From assembly GCA_026168455.1 (NCBI GenBank), contig CM047429.1:31951850-32015849 (forward strand): DNA of 64,000 nt. The letters run 5' to 3'. The DNA is from Theocolax elegans. Taxonomy: Eukaryota; Arthropoda; Insecta; Hymenoptera; Cerocephalidae. The notes beneath the pieces were generated by a model that saw only the letters and a list, made by a program, of their open reading frames with translations, was not told the DNA's origin and made no database searches. A program made the position numbers and the translations under genes. Below are positions 1-9,868 of this stretch, in pieces; the stretch's first letter is position 1; every line of letters begins with the position of its first letter.

Positions 1-1
1 C

Positions 2-1033
2 TTAAGGCCCCAAGCGTCGTGCGTCCAAGAACAACCGTCCTGGGCTTCTCGCTCATTTAACCCCACACGCGACCGAGGCGAGATCGTGAGAAAGTGGGGA
101 ATAAAGTTCTCAGGGGACGGAAGCGAGAGCATTAACAGCTTCTTAGAGCGCGTGGACGACTGCAGAGTCCTAGCAAACATGACGCAGGATGAAGTCCTTC
201 CTTCTCTTTCGCAGTTGCTGGTGGAAGACGCCGCAAGGTGGTACCGCAATAACAAAGGAAAGTGGAGGAATTGGGACGAATTCACGTGCTCCATTAAACG
301 CTGGTACGGAGCCAGCGAAACTTACCAAGAGAAGCTGATCCTTGAATGCACCTCACGTACTCAGGGCGAAGACGAACCGGTACGTGAGTACATGAATTGC
401 ATGATAGGCATGCTACAAGAGCTCGTCCCCAAGCCTAGCGAGAGGAACCAGGTAGATCACCTCTACCGAAACATGCTGCCGAGAATCCAGCGCCGGTTCA
501 AGCGAATCGAGGCGCAGACGATCGACCAGCTGTTTGACTTGGCCCGCGAAGCGGAGCGGCTGCAAGAGCGCGAAAAGCTCTACAAACCACCTCCAATGGA
601 AGGGGAGCTGGTGCGGCCGGAGTTCGCGTATAAGGCCAAGAAGAAGTCAGAGAAGGCTCCTCTGAAGGCAAAGGTAGCAGCGGTGGAATCCGATAAATCC
701 ACCACCGGCAAGAATCTGGTGGAGCTGGACGCGATTCTCAACCAGCTGAAGAAGCTGCTACCAAGTGAGAACGGGAGCGCAGCCAGGAGTAGCAAACCAG
801 GAAGTCCCAAGAGTGGACGGCGGTTTGCTCAGAAAAAGAAACCGCCGAACCGGCCCGGAGAGCAGAGGGGCCAGTACGAGAAGCCCCGCGGCGGAAAGAG
901 CGCGGAAGGAGGGACAAGCAGGACGCCCTTCGATCCGAGCACACCGATTTCCTGTAATGGGTGCGGTAAGCTTGCATATTTCCGCCGCCATTGCCCTGAC
1001 TGCAATAAGGGAAACGCCTCCGGGAGCGGCTAA
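2..1033 (+). CDS. gag: Ty3/gypsy Gag, 5' end outside window
   Basis: The frame is open to the left edge, so the true start lies outside the window; the first internal candidate near base 86 is GTG, not ATG. The N-terminal half fits the Retrotrans_gag capsid family (FSGDGSESINSFLERVDD, then ARWYRNN and WDEF). A Lys/Pro/Gly-rich stretch follows, and a single zinc knuckle at the C terminus reads CNGCGKLAYFRRHC. In that knuckle the usual His of CX2CX4HX4C is Tyr, so zinc binding may be impaired. Gag would form the particle and bind element RNA in the cytoplasm. Its 3' half is repeated about 2.2 kb downstream. Family assignment is firm; functionality is doubtful. Confidence 0.85.
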   Translation, partial: LRPQASCVQEQPSWASRSFNPTRDRGEIVRKWGIKFSGDGSESINSFLERVDDCRVLANMTQDEVLPSLSQLLVEDAARWYRNNKGKWRNWDEFTCSIKRWYGASETYQEKLILECTSRTQGEDEPVREYMNCMIGMLQELVPKPSERNQVDHLYRNMLPRIQRRFKRIEAQTIDQLFDLAREAERLQEREKLYKPPPMEGELVRPEFAYKAKKKSEKAPLKAKVAAVESDKSTTGKNLVELDAILNQLKKLLPSENGSAARSSKPGSPKSGRRFAQKKKPPNRPGEQRGQYEKPRGGKSAEGGTSRTPFDPSTPISCNGCGKLAYFRRHCPDCNKGNASGSG

Positions 1034-1248
1034 ACGGGACTCAGGCCGAACCCAAGGGCCAGAGAGTCCCAGAGATGCCCAGAAGCTCGGGCCCACGGAA
1101 TGAACGAGACCGCGCGGAGCTCATCCGCGGCGGGATAGACTCGATGAAGCCAGAGGAGCACAGGAAGGGAATCGATTCCCAAGATTCTAGTCCTCAAGGT
1201 CAGCAGGAGCCACACCGGAGCTACCGTCTAGAGGACGAGACGCGCTGA

Positions 1249-2865
1249 TGGCTCCAAGCGGAAATAGGCGATTTCCGGATCAGAGCCCTGTACGATCCAG
1301 GAGCTTCGACGACGGTAATGGGGTCTAATGGCCTCACAATCGCTACCGCCCTGGGAAAATCGCTCTCTACCGAAAACGCGGGGAGAGTGAAATTGGCTGA
1401 TGGACATGCACAACCACTGAGTGGGCACGTAATGTTGCCTTTCACCATCGGTGGTGAGACCAAGGAGCTCAGGGTTGCCATTATGCCAAATCTGGACGTC
1501 GAATGTTACGTAGGAGTTAATTTCGTACGTGCATTTCGTGCAGTTCTAGACCCAGACGCTGATCAGCTGTTCCTCAAAAACAGCAAAGCCCACGTCCAGT
1601 TAGAGGTAGCTAGCTTGGACGGAGGGACGGCTTCTTTGTCGTCAGCAGGTGTGGCTGACGCAACCGACAGTCAACGCGAGGAATTGCGTCAGCTGTTGGA
1701 CCGAGTTCTATCCAACACCATGCCAAAGATCGGTCGATCTCACGATGTCGAGCACACAATCGACGTCGGATCAGCCAAACCGATCAAGCAGCGGTACTAC
1801 CCGTCTCGGACAAAATCCAAGAAGAAATGCACCGCCAAGTGAAGGAGATGCTTGACTCCGGGGTCATTGAGTCCTCGACCAGCGGATAGTCCAACCCGGT
1901 GGTGATGGCGAGAAAGGATGACAATTCTAGACGGTTTTTGTATCGACTTCAGGAAAGTCAACGCTTTAACAAAACCAGATGCATATCCTTTGCCTTTCAT
2001 GCACGATATACTGCGCAAACTAAGAAAGGCTCGCTATATCTCCACTCTCGACATGAATTGCGCCTATCATCAGATACCGTTGCAAGTCGAGTCGCGCCCT
2101 ATTACTGCTTTCACAGTTCCTGGATTGGGACTGTTCCAGTTCACGAGGATGCCGTACGGATTGGCATACGCGGGGGCGACCTTTCAACGGATGATAGACC
2201 AAGTCGTAGGACCAGACCTGGCGCCGCACGCTTATGCTTACCTTGATGATATTATCGTCGTGTCGGAGACATTCGAGGATCATAAGCGTTACCTAGAGGA
2301 AGTCCTTAAAAGACTGGCAGAAGCTGGACTTTCAATAAACCGGGATAAGTGCGTTTTTTGTAAGTCAGAGGTTAAGTATCTTGGCGTACTGGTAAACCGG
2401 GACGGAGTACGTCCCGATCCCGCCAAGATAGAGCCGATAAAAGAGTATCCGGCTCCGAAGAATATTAAACAGCTTCGCCGTTTCCTCGGTATGGCTTCTT
2501 GGCATAGGCGATTTATGCCGGATTACGCGACAATCGCAGAACCCTTGACGCGTTTAACCAAGAAGAACCAGCGGTATGAGTGGCTTGATGAGCAAGAGCA
2601 AGCCTTCCAACAGCTCAAGGCCGTCTTAATGACAGCACCGATTCTGCAGCGTCCTGTCCCAAATGGGCAGTACATACTGCAGACAGACGCCAGTGACACC
2701 GGTATAGGGGCTGTGCTACTCCAACTCGTGGATGGAGACGAAAGAGTTTTGGAGTACGCAAGTCGGATCTTGTCCCCAGCCGAGAGGAATTACAGTGTCA
2801 CCGAACGAGAATGTTTAGCCGAGTTCGGTATAAGGCCAAGAAGAAGTCAGAGAAGGCTCCTCTGA
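1249..2865 (+). pseudogene. pol: gypsy pol copy 1: protease and truncated RT/RNase H
   Basis: After an in-frame TGA at 1246-1248 the frame opens into an aspartic protease (ALYDPGASTT near 1288-1317) that runs to 1842. Reverse transcriptase follows from about 1925, with IDFRKVNAL, the SLDMNCAYHQI-like segment and the YLDD catalytic motif near 2240. The start of RNase H (QTDASDTGIGAVL) is near 2690. Compared with copy 2 there are two single-base length differences (near 1803 and 1935), which split protease from RT, and an in-frame TAG near 1887. At about 2820 the sequence jumps from RNase H back into gag, so this copy has no RNase H end and no integrase. Confidence 0.9.
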
Positions 2866-3300
2866 AGGCAAAGGTAGCAGCGGTGGAATCCGATAAATCC
2901 ACCACCGGCAAGAATCTGGTGGAGCTGGACGCGATTCTCAACCAGCTGAAGAAGCTGCTACCAAGTGAGAACGGGAGCGCAGCCAGGAGTAGCAAACCAG
3001 GAAGTCCCAAGAGTGGACGGCGGTTTGCTCAGAAAAGAAACCGCCGAACCGGCCCGGAGAGCAGAGGGGCCAGTACGAGAAGCCCCGCGGCGGAAAGAGC
3101 GCGGAAGGAGGGACAAGCAGGACGCCCTTCGATCCGAGCACACCGATTTCCTGTAATGGGTGCGGTAAGCTTGCATATTTCCGCCGCCATTGCCCTGACT
3201 GCAATAAGGGAAACGCCTCCGGGAGCGGCTAAACGGGACTCAGGCCGAACCCAAGGGCCAGAGAGTCCCAGAGATGCCCAGAAGCTCGGGCCCACGGAAT
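2821..3300 (+). pseudogene. gag: gypsy gag 3' part, copy 2
   Basis: This repeats the basic C-terminal part of Gag from about base 622 onward, joined directly to interrupted RNase H at 2820. It is nearly identical to copy 1, but one A is missing from a run near 3034, which shifts the zinc-knuckle part out of frame. It has no start and no capsid domain, so it is a by-product of the tandem duplication and not an independent gene. Confidence 0.85.
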
Positions 3301-3447
3301 GAACGAGACCGCGCGGAGCTCATCCGCGGCGGGATAGACTCGATGAAGCCAGAGGAGCACAGGAAGGGAATCGATTCCCAAGATTCTAGTCCTCAAGGTC
3401 AGCAGGAGCCACACCGGAGCTACCGTCTAGAGGACGAGACGCGCTGA

Positions 3448-4089
3448 TGGCTCCAAGCGGAAATAGGCGATTTCCGGATCAGAGCCCTGTACGATCCAGG
3501 AGCTTCGACGACGGTAATGGGGTCTAATGGCCTCACAATCGCTACCGCCCTGGGAAAATCGCTCTCTACCGAAAACGCGGGGAGAGTGAAATTGGCTGAT
3601 GGACATGCACAACCACTGAGTGGGCACGTAATGTTGCCTTTCACCATCGGTGGTGAGACCAAGGAGCTCAGGGTTGCCATTATGCCAAATCTGGACGTCG
3701 AATGTTACGTAGGAGTTAATTTCGTACGTGCATTTCGTGCAGTTCTAGACCCAGACGCTGATCAGCTGTTCCTCAAAAACAGCAAAGCCCACGTCCAGTT
3801 AGAGGTAGCTAGCTTGGACGGAGGGACGGCTTCTTTGTCGTCAGCAGGTGTGGCTGACGCAACCGACAGTCAACGCGAGGAATTGCGTCAGCTGTTGGAC
3901 CGAGTTCTATCCAACACCATGCCAAAGATCGGTCGATCTCACGATGTCGAGCACACAATCGACGTCGGATCAGCCAAACCGATCAAGCAGCGGTACTACC
4001 CGGTCTCGGACAAAATCCAAGAAGAAATGCACCGCCAAGTGAAGGAGATGCTTGACTCCGGGGTCATTGAGTCCTCGACCAGCGGATAG
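3448..4089 (+). pseudogene. pol: gypsy protease and RT linker, copy 2
   Basis: Aspartic protease frame between the TGA at 3445-3447 and a TAG at 4087-4089. DPGAS lies near 3490-3505, and the frame continues into the RT N-terminal linker. Copy 1 has the same two stops, so both predate the duplication or are read through in the living element. The protease would cleave Gag-Pol. Apart from the stops the frame is continuous, unlike copy 1. Confidence 0.8.
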
Positions 4090-5571
4090 TCCAACCCGGT
4101 GGTGATGGCGAGAAAGGATGACAATTCTAGACGGTTTTGTATCGACTTCAGGAAAGTCAACGCTTTAACAAAACCAGATGCATATCCTTTGCCTTTCATG
4201 CACGATATACTGCGCAAACTAAGAAAGGCTCGCTATATCTCCACTCTCGACATGAATTGCGCCTATCATCAGATACCGTTGCAAGTCGAGTCGCGCCCTA
4301 TTACTGCTTTCACAGTTCCTGGATTGGGACTGTTCCAGTTCACGAGGATGCCGTACGGATTGGCATACGCGGGGGCGACCTTTCAACGGATGATAGACCA
4401 AGTCGTAGGACCAGACCTGGCGCCGCACGCTTATGCTTACCTTGATGATATTATCGTCGTGTCGGAGACATTCGAGGATCATAAGCGTTACCTAGAGGAA
4501 GTCCTTAAAAGACTGGCAGAAGCTGGACTTTCAATAAACCGGGATAAGTGCGTTTTTTGTAAGTCAGAGGTTAAGTATCTTGGCGTACTGGTAAACCGGG
4601 ACGGAGTACGTCCCGATCCCGCCAAGATAGAGCCGATAAAAGAGTATCCGGCTCCGAAGAATATTAAACAGCTTCGCCGTTTCCTCGGTATGGCTTCTTG
4701 GCATAGGCGATTTATGCCGGATTACGCGACAATCGCAGAACCCTTGACGCGTTTAACCAAGAAGAACCAGCGGTATGAGTGGCTTGATGAGCAAGAGCAA
4801 GCCTTCCAACAGCTCAAGGCCGTCTTAATGACAGCACCGATTCTGCAGCGTCCTGTCCCAAATGGGCAGTACATACTGCAGACAGACGCCAGTGACACCG
4901 GTATAGGGGCTGTGCTACTCCAACTCGTGGATGGAGACGAAAGAGTTTTGGAGTACGCAAGTCGGATCTTGTCCCCAGCCGAGAGGAATTACAGTGTCAC
5001 CGAACGAGAATGTTTAGCCGTTGTCTGGGCAATAAAGAAGTTCAGGCAGTATATAGAAGGTTACGAGTTTCGAGTCGTAACCGACCACAACAGTTTGCGT
5101 TGGCTCTGCAATATGCGCAACCCAACGAGTCGTCTCGCAAGATGGGCTCTCGAACTCCAAGCGCACATCTTCACGATTGAGCACAAGAAAGGTGCGCTTA
5201 ATCATGTTCCAGACGCGCAAGGCGACGAGGAGATGATACACGCCGAACATCTCAAGCCCTACGTGCCCGACAACGGAATGCCTCTGGCCGAAGTAGACGA
5301 CGTCGCCCAACCGACGATGGACGAAGAGGCGACGAGCGACCCGCCTCCTGCGAGCGAAGACACCCCGAGCGAAAAAATGTACTCTCCGGCCGCTCCCAGC
5401 GGGGAGCCGAGGCCCACAGCGAGCGTTCCGATGAAAAAGGGAAGGGGTCGTCCGCGGAAAACCGCTAGGGTGGTCGTCCGTCCGACAAACAGGGCCATAG
5501 AACCGCGCACTAGCGTTAGTGAATCAGAACGGAAGCGCGGTAGGGGTCGTCCAAGGAAGAACCAGAAATAA
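4090..5571 (+). CDS. pol: gypsy RT-RNase H with integrase deletion and AT-hook tail
   Basis: Reverse transcriptase with all core motifs (IDFRKVNAL, MPYGLAYAGATFQ, YLDD near residue 118), followed by a full RNase H (QTDASDTGIGAVL, then RECLAVVWAI and VVTDHNSLRWL). At NHVPDA the protein switches to QGDEEMIHAEHLKPY, which looks like the far C-terminal end of an integrase. The HHCC zinc domain and the DDE core are therefore missing. The tail ends with two AT-hook-like GRGRPRK motifs, RGRPRK at about residues 449-454 and 482-487. In the intact element the protein would copy RNA to DNA, and the AT-hooks could tether it to AT-rich DNA (inference). Without integrase this copy is not autonomous. Confidence 0.88.
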   Translation, partial: SNPVVMARKDDNSRRFCIDFRKVNALTKPDAYPLPFMHDILRKLRKARYISTLDMNCAYHQIPLQVESRPITAFTVPGLGLFQFTRMPYGLAYAGATFQRMIDQVVGPDLAPHAYAYLDDIIVVSETFEDHKRYLEEVLKRLAEAGLSINRDKCVFCKSEVKYLGVLVNRDGVRPDPAKIEPIKEYPAPKNIKQLRRFLGMASWHRRFMPDYATIAEPLTRLTKKNQRYEWLDEQEQAFQQLKAVLMTAPILQRPVPNGQYILQTDASDTGIGAVLLQLVDGDERVLEYASRILSPAERNYSVTERECLAVVWAIKKFRQYIEGYEFRVVTDHNSLRWLCNMRNPTSRLARWALELQAHIFTIEHKKGALNHVPDAQGDEEMIHAEHLKPYVPDNGMPLAEVDDVAQPTMDEEATSDPPPASEDTPSEKMYSPAAPSGEPRPTASVPMKKGRGRPRKTARVVVRPTNRAIEPRTSVSESERKRGRGRPRKNQK

Positions 5572-5794
5572 GGGAATACCCGGACAGTACCAAGGCTAGC
5601 AGCCGACACCCATCTCTGAAGGCTCCTTTTGGATTAAACTCTCCTCTGCCACGGAACGAGCAAATTGAGAGTCCCTAGCTCGTTCTGAACGACTAGATCT
5701 CAGAAGTTCCGTGGCCAAAGATTGGGCATCCGAGCCCTATCCCGATCCTGCACCCGCGAATCTCAGATACACACGTCCAGTGTACGTGGAATCT

Positions 5795-5930
5795 GGGAGG
5801 GGGGTGTAAAGGTAAGCTACATACTCTTATGCGTATCAAGGGGCGCGTGTCGCGCACCCGAGGCAAGTATGGGTACGCGGCACTAGCCCTATATACAGCT
5901 AAAACAAACCTTTAATTTTTACTTTCTTAA
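5795..5930 (+). mobile_element. polypurine tract and start of gypsy 3' LTR
   Basis: A purine run (gggagggggg, 5795-5804) is followed at once by TGTAAAGGTAAGC at 5805, the expected arrangement of a polypurine tract and the TG of a 3' LTR. A TATA-like ctatatacag lies at about 5889-5898. The right LTR end is not resolved and the 5' LTR is outside the window. Bases 5572-5794 between pol and the tract are untranslated. Confidence 0.6.
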
Positions 5931-6070
5931 TTTTTTAATGTACATCTTTTTTTATACGTTTCAACATTAACCCCCAATAATTCTTAGTCATATTTTATAG
6001 TTTCGACAAAATTTTGGATTCATTCATTACCGCATTTTTACAATAAAACGATATCAAGATTTCGGATGTC

Positions 6071-6290
6071 GAATTCTTTACTTTCGGAATGAGAGAAAAA
6101 TTTTTCTTTTTCTTCGTGTTCTCCAACATTATATATATAGATATACTCGTAATAAATAATAGGCGATGAGAGACTAGAGACTATATAGAGATGTTGAAGC
6201 AGCGCCGCCTACCGGTCGAAATTCTTTACTTTCGGAATAAGAGGAAAATTTTTCTGTTTCTTCGTGTTCTCCAACACTATATATATATAT
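6071..6290. repeat. pair of about 70-bp direct repeats
   Basis: A unit beginning with ttctttactttcggaat and ending with ttcttcgtgttctccaaca plus a TA run occurs at about 6071-6140 and again at 6219-6290. About 80 bases separate the units. They lie in the AT-rich interval between the gypsy LTR and the next gene and may be LTR or MITE debris. Otherwise 5931-6460 shows only TA runs. Confidence 0.7.
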
Positions 6291-6463
6291 ATTTTATATA
6301 GACAGCTAATTTAACCCTTAAATTTAACTGTTATTTTAAATTTTCAAATCTAAAATTAATCGGGGGGCCTTTGGATATATATATATATATAATATTATGA
6401 CATTCCCGATGACATCCCCGATAAAAAGGAAAAAGTCCGAAGAGAGATAGAATATTTAATCAA

Positions 6464-7925
6464 ATGGAACTTAATTACTATGAACAAATGGAACAAATAA
6501 AAACTAGCGAACAAAACTCAGATGTTAAGAAACGTAATAATGGAATTCATTGCATTAAGTTTAATAAGGATGAATGTATTTTTCAGTTTGCAATATATGA
6601 TGATGACGAACATATAAAAACATATGCTGTTCAAATTTTTAATGAAAATAATAAGGGAACATTTGGAGTTTTGGATATTCCATTGGCCATAGATTTGCAT
6701 CAAGTAGTTAAAGAAACACCTTTTTGGATAATATTGTAAATACTCCAATATTTGTAAGAAATCTTAAGTTACACTTAGACACGTATCACAAACGAAAAAA
6801 ACAATATTATGATTTGAAATCTTATTTGGAAGATGTTTGTAATTGTTCTGTGGATGTGCATTATTCTTATACTTTTGTTTTATAACGTTTCTGAAATGCA
6901 AAGATTTTGAAACTAATATCTACTTTAACATAATTGTTTATGTATTTTATGACTTAACAAAAGAAAATCCTATTAAAGTAAAATTTGACTTAAATAGCTT
7001 TGATGATATTGACAATACTAATATGAAGCAGCATTTAGAATCTTTTTCGAATGTTTTAAAACTTTAACATTAAAAGAAGCATTTATTCAAATAATTGAAC
7101 AAGATAATGCACCTATGGAATGGAAGTTGGAAAAATATGATACAATATTAAATTTAAGTGTAAGTATTTTTAAACTAAAGACTTTAAAACTGAAAAAACA
7201 TTATTCATTTACTTCTCTTTTAGGATTTATCAGATTTTGAAAGCTCAGATGATGATATTAGCCAGATGAGCACTCCAAAAAAGAAACAAACAAAACAAGC
7301 GGTGCAGAAGCTTTCATATACTAAAATTAAAAAAACAACTGTTAATAAATTAAAAACTAACAAAAAGTCACAAGGTAAAAATGATGGCTCGACTGAACAG
7401 TATAGTCAAGGAAATTCTCAAACAAATATGAATGTTAAACAAACACAGAAAACTAACAAGAAAAAGAAAAAAAAACTTCAAGATACAATGAGACAAACAA
7501 AACTAAACTTCACATTAGAGAAGAATGCAAATGAAAAAAATGTTACTGGTGATAATAGTGCAATAAGCGCTGCTATTCATATTGTGAATAAAAAAAGGGT
7601 AGAACAATTAAAGCAAGTCAACACATCCAAAGGAGAATCAAATAGTGAAATGGATAAAACAGATAAAATTAATAAAGTTAATTCAAAAGGTAAACCGCAA
7701 AAACAGCAATTAGCTAGCAAGCTAGTTAATTTAAATAAGACTATTGACATGAAAAAGAAATCAATAACAAAAATAAATACCTTTAGAAGACCACATAGTA
7801 TAATTAACAAACGAATCAAGCAACCTATCATAACAAGTACACCACTTCATGTGCAAACTAATAAATTATTTCAACCAACTACAAATGGTAATTTGGACAT
7901 CAGTGAAATAAGTAGAAGATTGTAA
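6464..7925 (+). pseudogene. unrecognised multi-exon gene, frame-broken
   Basis: Coding-looking segments line up on the plus strand. Part 1 (6464-6736) starts MELNYYEQMEQIKTSEQ. The sense continues in another frame after a T run near 6722 (NTPIFVRNLKLHLDTY), and a third segment ends near 7065 with a further shift at an A run. An intron with GTAAGT donor near 7160 and TTAG acceptor near 7224 leads into a terminal exon to 7925. That exon has an acidic patch (FESSDDDIS) and then about 200 Lys/Asn/Gln-rich residues. I do not recognise the family. Either a decayed gene or a live one with homopolymer sequencing errors and an unplaced intron near 6830-6960. Confidence 0.45.
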
Positions 7926-8329
7926 ATACCAATAATCATAATAGCAGTAGTAGTAGTACCAGAAACCTAAGACTTTCTCGTAATTAAAAAAATTGTATAA
8001 ATTTAAAATTGTTAATATTATTTAATTATGGTTGCAAAACACCAATATATTAAGTATATGATGGAATGTGCATCCAATAATTAAACACGCACATTATTTT
8101 TGTACAATATACAATAACATTCTAATATTTTTCATCCAAAATAATTGAATAAACAATTATTTATTAACTTCTAAGAAAGGAAATAAGGATATTTATTTAC
8201 AAAATGTTTCTTAGTAGAAATAATAAATTATATTTTTTAATGTCTTTACACTTTCTTAACAAATATATTATACTAAAATTGTTCATCAACATTCTTCAAT
8301 GAACTAATAATGCACAGTCTATTTTGTTT
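7926..8329. other. AT-rich interval between two broken genes
   Basis: AT-rich sequence with a short (AGT)n-like run at about 7942-7957 and AATAAA-type motifs (one near 8148-8153) that could serve as polyadenylation signals for the gene on the left. I see no coding or repeat structure. Confidence 0.4.
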
Positions 8330-8885
8330 TTAACTTGTCGGAAGCACTTCATCTCTGAAGGCAAGAGCAGAAACTACTTTTTGGTGTCCTTAATATTCTC
8401 TCTTCACAGTTCCTGTTGCTATATTCCATAATCTTGCAACACCATCCGACGAAGCAGTAAAAATGTATTGCGAATCAGCACTGAAAGCTACATCCCAAAC
8501 CCATCGTTTAGCTTCATGCTGTAGAACTTGCACTTCGGAAAAGTCTGTTGTTTTCCAAACTTTGGCAGTCTTATCTGCTGAAGTAGTAACAAGAAGTGTA
8601 CTATCAGGACTAAACTTACATCTAAGTGCATATGCTCTATGTGCATTTAACTTATGCCTAAGATTTAATTTTGTAGGTTCTTCACCGATACCACCGGTAA
8701 CTATCCATATAAAACAATGACCTGTTGTTAACAGCAGCCATATAAGTCCCAACTGCATCAACTGCTATGTCTTGAATAGAAGCTTCTGCTTCAGGTATTA
8801 ATTGCTCATTATGGTCTGACCTTAGATCCCACAAATGTATAACTCCACTTTTTGCTTGATACGTTTCATGACTGGGCTCCAGAAT
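8330..8885 (-). pseudogene. mlst8: mLST8/LST8 WD40 gene, C-terminal part, disrupted
   Basis: The minus strand encodes the last WD40 blades of the TOR-complex subunit mLST8: VIHLWDLRSDHN, AAVNNR, then TGGIGEEPTKLNL, HRAYALRCKFSPDSTLL, SADKTAKVWKT, SDGVARLWNIATGTVKREY and GHQKVVSALAF. mLST8 binds and stabilises the TOR kinase domain in TORC1 and TORC2. A splice acceptor (TTAG) lies at the left edge of the exon in transcript sense, near 8886-8887. Two lesions are visible: a frameshift near 8725 between the VNNR and GHCF segments, and an in-frame TAA at 8390-8392 just before GHQK. I see no exons for the N-terminal blades further right. The family is confident; a pseudogene fragment is the simplest reading. 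Confidence 0.8.
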
Positions 8886-9868
8886 CTAAATTGTTAAATA
8901 AATTATTTTATTAACAAATAATTATATTATTTTTAACTTCTCTAAAATAATTTATTCAAATAATTAATAAACATTTCCTAAATTTTTTTTACTATTTTTA
9001 TTTAAATCTTGATACTTAGAAATGTAGTAAAAATAAAAAATTTAAATAATTATTATACTGTATCTGTGAAAACTGTAGTGCAAAACCAAGAATTTGACAA
9101 ACTTTTAAATTATCAACATTAAACATAACCAATAATTGTCACTGACAGGTTCTGCTACGCGCACGTTTCTCGGCAAATTAGATGATTGACGACCGTGTAA
9201 GATAAAAGATGACCGTTTAAGATAATAATGAAAAAATAACTAGATCACGCGTGTCTCACTCACTCTTTCGTTTTCCCCTATAGCTCTGTCTCAACTTTTT
9301 CGAGTAGACATATATATATATTTATAGGAGACGAAAAGGATATCAAAAAATACATAGCCCAGTAAAAGAATTTGACATCTCAGATATTTACATGAAATTT
9401 TATTTATTTAAAGAGTATTACTAATCGTTATTATTACATGTTTAACGTTCAATTTGTGTCTCTAGATAGTAATTTATAAAACACCTCCCACGAAGGTGTC
9501 AACATTCGCAAGTATGGTTTCTAATCACAGTTTAAAAAACTTTCTCTGATAAAAGAAATCTTCAATTTCAACTCTCACTTTTTTCTACTTACTATTATTA
9601 CAATTTAACATTTTTTTATATACTTTGTACTGAAGCTCTATAAAAAGTTTATACAATACAAAGTACTGCATTCAGAGTGGAATAATCGATAGTATTTTTA
9701 CTATACCATAAATTTGTTTTTAATTAATAATTTATATATTTTTGCGTTGACTTCGTAGAAAGTTTCTGCAATTGAAAGTACTGAAATCAAATCGGTATCG
9801 ACAAGTATTTTTTTCCATACAAAAAATTTGTTTTTAATTAAACATTTATATACTTTGCTTTAACTCCA
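8886..9868. other. AT-rich interval with a stray repeat-family copy
   Basis: No gene seen. Bases about 9435-9535 repeat the segment at 10490-10595 (ttcaatttgtgtctct, a CACCTNCCACGAAGGTG hairpin, then caacattcgcaagtatgg). From about 9655 there are two further copies of the GAAAGTACTGAAATCAAA-type core. These belong to the family of the adjoining palindrome but lie outside its matched arms. Confidence 0.6.

Larger units (their letters stand above)
622..5019. repeat. 2.2-kb internal tandem duplication in gypsy element
   Basis: Bases about 622-2820 recur at 2823-5019 with an offset of 2199. The copies are almost identical; the differences I can see are mainly single-base length changes at short runs (near 626, 834, 1803 and 1935 in copy 1). 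The junction at 2820/2821 joins RNase H to gag. This could be a recent unequal exchange, template switching, or an assembly artefact. Confidence 0.9.

Noticed and set aside
580..1215. Minus-strand and alternative-frame ORFs over gag
   Set aside because: They are shadows of Gag; both duplication copies show them only because the nucleotide sequence is duplicated.
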